Source: Lingula anatina (Eukaryota > Brachiopoda > Lingulata > Lingulida > Lingulidae). Taken from it: a stretch of 64,000 nucleotides of DNA. The stretch spans positions 98,208 through 162,207 of the forward strand of contig NW_019775655.1 in the NCBI RefSeq assembly GCF_001039355.2. Reading direction: 5' to 3'. The stretch's first letter is position 1. Each line of letters starts with the position of its first letter. The translations under genes were made by a program, and so were the position numbers. A model generated the notes under the pieces. The model was given only the letters and a program-made list of their open reading frames with translations. It did no database searches and was not told the origin of the DNA. Shown here one piece after another: positions 41,667-50,922 of this stretch.

Positions 41667-42768
41667 CTAAACAGTTTTAAGTTTTTTGGCATTTCTACAC
41701 TCCTTGTAATACCACAACCTTGCTTTAGGCAGTCACTTCAATTTTAAACAGTCTAAATGGAACCAATTGTCACATTTGTCACATGCTACCATGTCTCTGT
41801 CTTCCATTGATGACTTGCAATAGCAATACACAAGCTTGCTGGTGGATGGCATTACTGATACATTTACATTTTCAATACGCCTTGTAAGAAGCTCTGGCCA
41901 AATGCACTTTTTCCAAAGTGATGCCAAATTGGAAATCATGGTCTGAATGTAACTATCATCTCTTAACATTCTGGTCACCACACAATCTGTGGGCGACCCC
42001 ACAACGAAATCTGCATAATGGGCACCAGTCACAAACATTTGAAGCTGCACTTGTGAAAAATAAACATGTTGACCTCAAAGAAAAATCAGCTTTGAGACAA
42101 AAATTTTTGATAGATGATATGGATTCCCTGACAGACTTTTCTTTACAGTGATAAGGACATTTGATTTCTACTACTCCTAAACCACAACAGGTACACCTGA
42201 TTATCCCATCAGGTGATCCTGCCAAAAAAGGCATATCCTCAGAATTGAACAGTACACATTTTTTTAGACTACTGTCTGTGTGTTGTTGAGATACATTATG
42301 AATGTACAAATCACGGGGGATACAATTGCTTGTTAAACTGTTTTTTGTCTGATGTATTTCATTTCCATATAAAGCAAATGCATTGTCCTCATTAAGTCTC
42401 CCCCACTCCAGGGCAGGAACCTTTGGTGAGTGGCTCTGAGGGTTGCATATTTTTTCTATGGTGGACATAGCTGGTTTTTCGATGGTTGTTTTCAATACAT
42501 CTCCTGCAACGGATGCTGTGATTCTTCCAGCTTTCATTTCGTGCCATAGTGAAGATCCTGCTTGGTTTCATGTGTTTTTCTCCACCAATTCAATTTCCTC
42601 TGCATTCATCTTAATGTCTGTGCTGCTGCACATTACAGAAAGGTCACTGTGTGACAGCTCACTATCCTGGCTGTTGTACAAGTTGCGTAGAGATGCGGGG
42701 ACCTTTGCTTTTTTTTTTCTGTCCTGGGGCTCAATTCCTTGAAGCACTCAGAATAACCATGAAAAGTG
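41667..42768 (-). pseudogene. YqaJ nuclease-PHD finger pseudogene, copy 2
   Basis: The exon may start after a CTTAAG acceptor at 42769. It has the same layout as copy 1: RITASVAGDV, SPDGI, VVEIKCPYH, then the shared frameshift, HVYFSQVQLQMF, ADFVVGSPTDCVV and a PHD finger. The second frameshift of copy 1 is absent. A CGA-to-TGA change after DCLKLK stops the frame at 41733, and beyond it the reading continues to 41667 with WYYKEC. The first Cys of the final PHD pair is thus Tyr here, while copy 1 lost the second. The shared frameshift predates the duplication, so the duplicated unit was already defective. Confidence 0.84.
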
Positions 42769-42847
42769 CTTAAGCAAACAACATCAGTTCCAAATGGTTT
42801 AATGAGTCTAGAAAAGCTTTCTGTTCCTCAGCAGTGAATGGGGGTGG

Positions 42848-42871
42848 CAGTTTTTTTTTTTTTTTTTTTTT
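42848..42871. repeat. Poly-T tract
   Basis: An uninterrupted run of about 23 T, between the YqaJ pseudogene and the family exon upstream. Confidence 0.9.
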
Positions 42872-42939
42872 CACAGGCAGATTTTCGCAGTTTTACTTTT
42901 GCCGTGGCACTGTATCTTGATTAAACGCAACGCAAAGCT

Positions 42940-43225
42940 TTAATATTTCACACATTTAATAAAGTCATAAAGATGATTAACTGTGGGTATTATGTGTTTA
43001 TTCTGTGAAAACCCAACCTTGCCACTTTCTGGCCGATTTGTCTGGTGGTTAGAAAAACTTGCACTAATATCAAACAAACCATCAACATCTGGAGTCACTG
43101 CAGCTCTCACATGCCATGATATCCACTTCTTCCCAAACCAGTCTTGCTGAGATTCTCTGAAGTGGGTATGCAAGAATTTCATGGCCCAGTCCATGGTCAC
43201 CATATTTTGTCAGCCCAGGTAATGA
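42940..43225 (-). pseudogene. Second DWAMKF-like family gene: DWAMKF exon
   Basis: After a TTTTAG acceptor the exon reads MVTMDWAMKFLHTHFRESQQ then DWFGKKWISWHVRAAV. This is the same exon that is split by Harbinger at the first locus, here uninterrupted and with the Trp intact. It ends near a weak GATG-GTTTG donor, and no SDNAGCYH exon follows because the YqaJ pseudogene comes next. An in-frame TGA lies just before MVTMD. The gene is therefore truncated. Confidence 0.68.
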
Positions 43226-43386
43226 GACTCTAAAATGTAGAAAGATTTTTTTAAATATAAATATAAACATATAAATAAAAATGAGCCCTTTTTTAAAAGC
43301 ACTTCATAAATATAACACTTACTAAAAACCACAAGTTAGATATATAACTATAACATTCTATAATAATAATAATAATTCATGCTCAC

Positions 43387-43688
43387 CATTAAATCAGAAT
43401 TTGTTTGATCAACAACTAAGAGTGACAGAATCTGAAGTCTTGCAGTGGCAGTTTCTGCTGATAGGTAACATTCTACAAGAGAATGTGTCAGACTTTCACT
43501 GACTTCAGGATTCTCAGGCTGTTATATTTGTTGCCACAGTTTATCTTCCTGACTGGGAGCTAAACAGCTCAACACAAGGTTCACTCCCTCCTTTGCTTTT
43601 TGGGTGTAAAGCCTCTTGGTGCGGGGTGCCACTTCTTCTAAGAGGTGTGCAACTGTCCCTGAACAGGCTCTACTCCACCCAAGAGTCT
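43387..43688 (-). pseudogene. Second DWAMKF-like family gene: upstream exon
   Basis: One frame reads TVAHLLEEVAPRTKRLYTQ, then VNLVLSCLAPSQEDKLWQQ, a TAA, and SLTHSLVECYLSAETATARL followed by QILSLLVVDQTNSDLM up to the donor ATG-GTGAGC. From memory, QILSL-V-D-T...LM is the N-terminal region of the same family. It sits on the same strand, about 160 bp upstream of the DWAMKF exon. One in-frame stop breaks it. Confidence 0.55.
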
Positions 43689-44045
43689 ACCTTTATGTAT
43701 GCCAAATGCTTGGAACATAACCTTCACATCTTTGAATCATTGAACCTTCTGACTATGGAGATTCAGCTGCATTGTTGCGTTCAGTTGAAAACCATTGAAG
43801 TGAGTCAGTCTCATAGAAATATGAAGAAATAAGAACGTGAAAAACTGTATCATTATGACATACAGAGAAATGTAAGATGAGACCCTTTCCTCCTGCAGAA
43901 ATAATGAAGGCATTTGCTGGTGTGGAAATCTTTCCAATTGATTTTCCTTGAGTCTTGACTTTCTTTCTTATTCTTGTGGGGTGCAAGAACAGATGATGTA
44001 TTTGGCAAGGTCCCATGATTCTAATTGCACCTTTGCTGCCAAACT

Positions 44046-44289
44046 CTTGCAAAAATTTGTCTCATTTAACGTTCACTTATGGTTCTCAGTCTATTCTAAA
44101 ACATTTGGTGTATTTTTTTACAGTTCTAATGTTGTTCTATGATGAATGTAACAGTTCGATAAGTGTTTTTGGGAAGTCCTTCAGAATGTCTTAGAAAAGA
44201 TTCAGAACATTTGTCATGAAAAGAGAAAAATGTTCTAGGACATATTGAGAACCGTAAGTGAGCGTCAAATGAGACACATTTTCGCAGGG
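44046..44289. mobile_element. Foldback MITE, about 244 bp
   Basis: The ends are long imperfect inverted repeats: TTGTCTCATTTAACGTTCAC and ATGGTTCTCAGT on the left, and the inverse of GAGAACCGTAAGTGAGCGTC then AAATGAGACA on the right. There is no coding capacity. The target duplication was not resolved. Confidence 0.75.
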
Positions 44290-46180
44290 GAAAGGATGCA
44301 TTGTTGTTATCCTCATATCAAATTTCCAAGTTTTATAAGACTGGAATTTACCAATTTGTCTTTCTAAAAGCTAGCTGTTTAGTATACCAAAAAATTCAAA
44401 TATTTGAAGGATTTTATTGCCTAATCATGATATTGAGTTAGCAAGTTATAACATTAAAAGACAAGTTAAACAATTTTTCCATATCAGGTAGCTCTCTTAT
44501 GCAGAGAATTACGCTAGTATTACTTGAAAGGAATGTTAATTTTTTTCTTCATTTACCAAATTTCAGCTGATTGAAAACCAACTGACGCTGGTCTGTCTTT
44601 GTGACTTTGATAGTCAATGGTTGCCAGATAATTACGAGCCCTTTATCCTGGGGGCTTATAAGAATTCCTTTTAGAACAGTACATTAAAATATGAGAATTG
44701 ATACATTGTTTCTTGTGTGTCTAAAAGAAAATAATAAGTTTGTGAAGTCATCCATTGTTTTCCCCTTTTTTTTAATTAAAAACCTTTAATGCTGTCATGT
44801 TGTATATATTATATCATCTCCCTGCCTTAATTTGGGAAAAATACTTGTTCCTGACATAATGTCATTCTGAAATCTTTTGTTGATGATGATTTGTCTCAAA
44901 GCTGACATAGTTTGTGAACCAGGCTCCAACCATTTTTCCTCCCTGACATCAGGAGATAGGGTCTATGTTCCAAAGACATCTCCAGACATCCACTGGTGAT
45001 CATTCTCAAAATGGTGGATGCCCCCCCCCCCCCCAACTTTGAATGAGTAAAAAAATCTGAATCTAATCTGATCTGTTTCTTTAAAATTTTTTTTTCGTGT
45101 ATTTTGGTGACTTTGTAACCATAAATAACAAAATATGTTTTTGTGTTATATCAAATTTACACAGTGGCTTTAATTACTAAAAAATTTAGGCTGCTTTAAT
45201 TCAAAATTAGCAGGATTTGGTTATTTTTACAAATACTTATGTACAGGTTTTATAAGCACTGAAAGAAGCTATTTTATAACTAATGGTAAAACTGGTAAAG
45301 TTGTAAACCCATAGGCCTTGACCCGTTTTTTCATATTTATATATTATGTATGATAATTTAATGGTGCTGTCACAGAAAAAAAAATCATGAACCTTATGTT
45401 GCAACATGTCTTGTTTTGTGTCTGTATATTTTGCCAGCTTTGCTGTCTAGTCTTATAATTAATTAAGTTTAAATTAAGTATAAAAGATGTCTGCAGCAAT
45501 TGTGTGTGAGTAATATGCAGAATATCATTTTATTATTTCTTTGAATAAGAATATAAGAACATTTTGCAGTAAGTATACTGAAGCTTTTATACTAGCATGT
45601 ACACTACTGTTATGATCTCATTGTAGTTTCTATAAAAGATGAGTACATTTTTTTTGCTTACATTGTAATTTTTTATTGAATTAAAAGACAAGGCATTTTC
45701 TCATCTTAAATGTCCAAAGTTATTTATTGAGTTTGCCTTAAGTAGTGCTAATAAACTAATACCAGATAAAGCAAGTCAGAATGATGACTGAATCACATTG
45801 TTAATGCCTATTATAAGCACTGGTACCTAGTTAATTCCCACCTGGTAATTCTGGAGCTGTTTGTAATCAAATAATGTTTATTTATTTAATTAAGCTAATT
45901 AGTGCATGGGTTGAAAATGGTTTATTGGCACACGTACATGATGGTACAATAAAACATAGTGATACGTATGAAACCAAGTGTACCCTGGTGGAATTTAGTG
46001 TAACTTGTAAGAACTGGTGGTTTGACTTGCAGTATTTAATTTAATTTAAGAGAAACTGGGTTTGAGTTGTAGAGAGGCATAGATATATAAAGAAAGATGA
46101 GAAAGAGATATTAAGCATTTAAAAAGCTTCAGACTCTTTACAACATAGCTGTTGTTATATTTTCTCTCTCATGCCTCGTT
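44290..46180. other. AT-rich non-coding stretch
   Basis: A C run lies near 45021-45034. No gene or repeat family is seen. Confidence 0.4.
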
Positions 46181-46184
46181 GAGG

Positions 46185-46340
46185 ACATTCAGAACAGCAG
46201 ACTAACATATCCATGGATCAAATATGGCAACCCACTAAAAAGCTTGCCACTTAATTCTTGCTTAGACACTGAATAGATTCCCTGTGGGGATTATGCCATA
46301 TTTGATCTGCTGATCTGCTAGTCCACTGTTCTAAATGTGC
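46185..46340. mobile_element. Short inverted-repeat MITE, copy 1
   Basis: Starts CATTCAGAACAGCAGACTAAC and ends with the inverse (CTGTTCTAAATG), with the matching word GGATCAAATATGGC and its inverse inside. It is related to 47096-47258. Confidence 0.75.
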
Positions 46341-47068
46341 TGGGTAGGTGGTAAAACTTAGGCTAACAATGGGTATGTATACAAAACTGATGAAGAATAC
46401 TTGATAAATAAAATTTTTCAAGTTTTTCACCACTTGAGAGTTACTTTTACACTTACTGTAATATTTAAGATATTTCATCTATGCACATAACCCCAACCAG
46501 ATAATATGATGTGACTATTGTATTCAGCAGTGCAGTGGAGATCATATATATAGCTGTATATGTGTCTGTATATGTATCAGTTTTTTATGGAAATCACTGA
46601 ACACACTGTGGACAGGATATACAGTGATAAGAGAGAGAGAGAACATTTTAAAAGTGGCAAACTACAGTTTCTTTGCAGTGAATTTAAGGCTTTTGTTTCC
46701 TTATGAAATATTACAAAGTACATATTAATATACATGGGGAATTTTTAATGCACAAATGTAAATAAAAATCACTGTGCAAATGTTTATAAATACAGTTTTT
46801 ATGTCTTTGAAAATTGCATTGAAAGTCTAAAATGCAGTACTGTTATTGTCATTATTTATCATACTTGTATTATTTTAGGTAATTATATGTTTGTATCAAC
46901 TGTATTCATTACTTTAGATTTTGAAAATATATTTCCCCTTGTTTTTCTTAGAATTCTCATTTCAGCATTATAAATGTACCAACCAACTTTTAATTATAAA
47001 TAAATATTAATATTATTATTATTTGTTGTTGTAGCTTTATTTATATGAGTGCTAAGAATATTTAGGTC
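46341..47068. other. AT-rich non-coding stretch
   Basis: Nothing recognisable. Confidence 0.4.
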
Positions 47069-47484
47069 TAAGAGCTCAATCCCAATGAAAATAAGAGCAC
47101 ATTCAGAACAGAGAACAAACAGATCTGCAGATCAAATATGAACACCCACTAACAAGCTTACACACTGAACAGATCCCCTGGGGATAATGCAACAAGCATT
47201 CAAGTGGGTCAGCCATATTTGATCCGTGGATCTGTTAGTTCGCTGTTCTGAATGCGCTATATCTGTCCAGATAGATCAATTCAGGGGGACTGTCACTGAA
47301 TGCAATTAGATCACGAGATAAGCATGCCACCCCCTAGACTTTGAGTAGAAATCGGAAAATATGGTCATTTTACAAGTACGTTATAAACAAGAGGAAGCGT
47401 GCCAATCTGATTGCATTCAGCGAGAGTCCCTGTGGAGTTGGATAGACTTACATAGACCAATAGTTTCATTGGGAATGAGCCCTA
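47069..47484. mobile_element. Nested foldback element with three levels of inverted repeat
   Basis: The outer ends are AAGAGCTCAATCCCAATGAAA on the left and the inverse TTCATTGGGAATGAGCCCT on the right. Inside lie a second copy of the 46185-46340 MITE (47096-47258) and a further inverted pair, GGACTGTCACTGAATGCAAT with its inverse, at 47281-47436. It looks like one MITE inserted in another. Confidence 0.72.
47096..47258. mobile_element. Short inverted-repeat MITE, copy 2
   Basis: The ends GCACATTCAGAACAG and CTGTTCTGAATGCGC are an inverted pair. The internal words GATCAAATATG and CATATTTGATC also pair. Confidence 0.75.
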
Positions 47485-47689
47485 TATTGAGGTACTAGTA
47501 GATACGTCAGTGGCAATACTAAGATGAATTAAAATAAAATGATAAAGAGAAATTAAGTATAGTAACAGTAAAGCCAAAACCATAGCTTGTAGTGTACAGG
47601 ACAGAGACACGTTTTAAATAGGCGGTATATATTGTGTACCGTATATTTATAACTAATTAGAAATTCTTTTCACCAGACCTGACAAAATT

Positions 47690-48800
47690 ACAGCGGTACA
47701 AATTAACTCAAAGGTGCATATTAAGCGACTAGACTTGTCAAATTATTGTCAATAAACTCGACCAAATGCCGCCATATATAGTTACGAAAAAGCATAACTT
47801 AAAGAAATAGCACAGGGCCTCTGAACTGGAGGAACGGAGAAATATATCAAGTTTACGACCAGAAATATAATAAAGTTGCAGTTTTAAAGATTTTTTTCGG
47901 CTGATAGAGTGTTAAATTTCATTTTGGGTTCTTTTGTTTCAGTTGTGTAAGAAGCTGGTAGTAGTAGTAATTTGTATGCGTTACAGGGAATGCACAGAGC
48001 GGCTTTTTCGCTTGTTATGCATCTTAAAAGAAAAAACACCCTTTTTTTCCGAAAAGTCTCTGTTGGAGAACTTCTGTTTACAACTTTTGGGTTTCCATTC
48101 CAAAATATAAAACCACGAATTTGGAGGAGAAACTGGAAGAACTTCTCCTTATATAGAGAGGTAAAAATTTAATTAACGAAATTTTGGTGTAAGATATTGA
48201 ATGACGACTATTTTTAAATATGCGTGCCCATATACATGTACCGGTAGGTGGATTACATATTAGAAATCGCTTTCAATTCAAAGCAAATATAAGCTGAAAT
48301 CGTGAAGTTCTAATTTGAATAGGGATTTGGAGATTTATGGTTAAAACAGAAATCACCTAAAAGTTAGCACTTTCCAAAAACGCGTTAGTAGCGGCTTTTA
48401 ACAAAACGGGTATAGTGAACTTGAGGAGGCGATTGATCTAAGAACCTTTAAAGATGCATACAAAGTCAATTTTTTGTCACAAAAACCAACCAAATGCCAG
48501 CATATAGTTTCAAGTAGTATAACTAAGAGAATTACCAAAAGGCATTGCTTAATTTTACTCAAAAATGATGTTTGAACGGATTTTTCTGCTGGCATTCTAA
48601 GCTGTATGTCAATGGGGCAGGAAAGTAGGTCAAGAAAGTAGGTTAAATTTACAACCATAAATTTAAAGAAAGGGGCAGTCTAAAGGTCTTTTATGGCTGT
48701 TCGAGTGATCTATTCAGTTTATCCCTTAGCATGTCGAATTTATTTGAGTCATATAAGAATCTAGTAGAAGTGGTTTACATGTGTTACTGGGAATCCACGC
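47690..48800. repeat. Two degenerate direct copies of a ~350-bp sequence
   Basis: 47750-48000 and 48480-48800 share the order AACCAAATGCCGCCATATA, the AGTTTACGACCAGAAATAT-like segment, GTGT(T)A-type words and GTTACAGGGAATGCAC versus GTTACTGGGAATCCAC. They are strongly diverged. No coding signal is credible in either. Confidence 0.5.
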
Positions 48801-48967
48801 TCCACCGATGCTCGGTTCGTATGTACCTTTAAGTAATAAAATGTATGTAAAAAGAAAAATATCTGGATGTTGTGATGGACGATGAAAAAAGAAAAATCCG
48901 CATATAAACTTAACATTCATACAGGTTGATACACAAACATGGTGATACACTTTACTGGTGTCACAAT

Positions 48968-49242
48968 CAGGGGCGGATCCAGGATTATTTGAAGGGGGCT
49001 CCATTTTTTTGTTTTTTTTAAGAATGACAGGTCTCCGATGCGTAGCTGACCCTTGCCCCGTTGTTGTGTGGTGCGGTGTTTTGGAGGCCAAACGGTGCCA
49101 TTTGGTGCAGTTTAGAATTATGATTCAGCTCTTCAAAATTCTGATATTAAAAAGGTGTCATTGGTGTCATTTGTTCACAGAAACCGAAGGGGGGTCAGGA
49201 CCCCCCTTCCCCCCCCCCCCCCCCCCCCCAAATCCGCCACTG
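48968..49242. mobile_element. CAGGGGCGGATCC-ended element
   Basis: The left end CAGGGGCGGATCCAGG and right end CAGTGGCGGATTTGGG (other strand) are an imperfect inverted pair. GGACCCCC and long C runs lie inside the right end. The left terminal motif is the same as at 529-696. Elements with such GGCGGATCCAGG ends are, from memory, widespread in invertebrate genomes. Confidence 0.65.
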
Positions 49243-49369
49243 ACAATGAAATTCGGTCAAACAATCACGTCTTTTCTCCAGTTAGTATCCGAACGCGGAG
49301 ACACCATCTGTCTTCCCTACTCACCCATGAACGTAATAGATGTGAAGTAGACGGAAACGCGCTGACCAT

Positions 49370-49745
49370 TTTAGTAATGTTTTGCAGTAGATTTGCAGTA
49401 GGATTGAGATGCCGTGAAATCGACATACTCAGAGCAGTAGAAAAGAAGCAAACCAATGGTTATTAAATCAAGCTGCTGAATTTCAACTTCGATATGAAGT
49501 GTACTGAAAGTAGAAGACTGCTACCGTAACGCATGCTACTGCACGCAGAGTAGAAATGCAGTACTGTACTACTGCGGTGAAGCATTATGCTTCATTTCTA
49601 CTGTGATTTTGTGAAGCATGGTTGCAGTAGACTGCTACTTCTGGGGAGTATATACTTCATCCATACCTCAAATGGAAGCAGACTTGAGGCATACTTGCAG
49701 TGTGATTGCAGTAGTCTACTGCGCTGGAGTATCTACTGCGTCTTC
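49370..49745. repeat. Patch dense in GCAGTAG/CTACTGC words
   Basis: I count nine exact GCAGTAG or CTACTGC 7-mers in about 360 bp, plus many one-mismatch forms, in both orientations and without a fixed period. Open frames crossing it show no domain. Confidence 0.6.
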
Positions 49746-50137
49746 GTGCGGGATTATTTTATTGACAACAGTGTAGATTATATTAATGTGCCCGGAGCCA
49801 TGTCAGTCTCCAATATGTGCCCCGTATTCTAACCTACAAAGATCATGCCGAATGTGTTTGTGTGTGAATTTAGAAAATTATCTGTCATGTGAAAAAATTA
49901 AAAACGATAATGCCCAATGCGCGTGTACGTAAATTTTAAAAAAATTATCAGACATCTGAAAAAAAATTCACCTCAAATATCGATCCTGGCAGCGTTTATT
50001 GCCACTATCTAATTCAATTTAGCAAAAGCGTTATACTTTGTAAGCAATGTGAGTATACGTGATTATATTTTCTACATAGATCTACAAGACGTTTTTACTT
50101 TTGATATCTAATACGCCTTCTACCAGCTACCTGTGAA
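49746..50137. other. Non-coding stretch
   Basis: No gene or repeat recognised. Confidence 0.4.
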
Positions 50138-50472
50138 GTGATAATAACTCTTCGTTTTGGCCAAAAAATGAATTTTCCTGGAGTAAACAACAATTTTCCC
50201 ATACTTACCAATGGTTAATGAATCCATTTTTACATTCAAAGTTAGTCCCTGGTTTTTTTCTAAAAAGTTTGGGTTTTTTGTTAAAATCTCTTAAGAGATT
50301 TTAACAGAGTACAGCCATCAATGGAGGTCACGTGGTCTAAAGACAAGCTCAGATAACAGTATAATAGCTATAACTGCGTTTTTGTGGTAAAACAGAATAT
50401 ATTATATTTCTATGAGTTATTCACAATGTTTTTATTGTGAAATATAGATCTCATACGAAGAGTTATTATCCC
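50138..50472. mobile_element. Foldback element with a perfect central palindrome
   Basis: The arms GTGATAATAACTCTTCGT and CGAAGAGTTATTATCCC are inverted. The midpoint region holds a perfect 26-bp palindrome at 50280-50305 centred on TCTTAAGA. There is no reading frame. It is a probable MITE. Confidence 0.6.
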
Positions 50473-50758
50473 TTTAACGCCTGACCTTATACACTGTAGA
50501 GCATATGCGGAAATAACATCAGTTTGCAAACTATTGGAAGGAGATTTAAATTGGCAACCGTTAATCCTGATTCGCTACACCATCCATATAGCTAAAATGC
50601 GTTTCGATGCCCTTAATTCACATATTTTTAACAAAGGGAGTTAAACCATCAATCATTATACAGCTTGATTTGCCTCAGCCCAATACGGCCATTATACATA
50701 TTATAAGGACTTAAATGTTATCAAAAAGATCCATTCTTATCATTGCCCTCCACAAGTT

Positions 50759-50764
50759 TTATTA
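50759..50764 (-). terminator. Poly-A signal of the lectin-EGF-VWC gene
   Basis: AATAAA on the minus strand, 44 bases after the stop codon of the last exon. Confidence 0.65.
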
Positions 50765-50807
50765 ATCTGAGTGTAATTTCGAACAACTGCGAATTGTCCT
50801 TCCGTGT

Positions 50808-50922
50808 CTAAGGCAGGGGTGTAAGCTGGTCGCAATTCAGCGTTTCACAACATTCCCCGGGTTTGGGAGGATTCAGTTTACACCCGGATGGGATTCCAAC
50901 TGCTCTCCAATCAGTGCTGCAC
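50808..50922 (-). CDS. Exon 8: second half of the VWC-like module
   Basis: Opens after the acceptor ATTCCAG in phase 2. It reads CSTDWRAVGIPSGCKLNPPK then CCETLNC and ends with TAG. The CC-x3-C ending is the VWC landmark (normally CC-x2-C). Confidence 0.85.

Noticed and set aside
48958-49350. 130-codon plus-strand open frame with a poly-Pro stretch
   Set aside because: It spans the C runs and ends of a CAGGGGCGG-type element; no domain.
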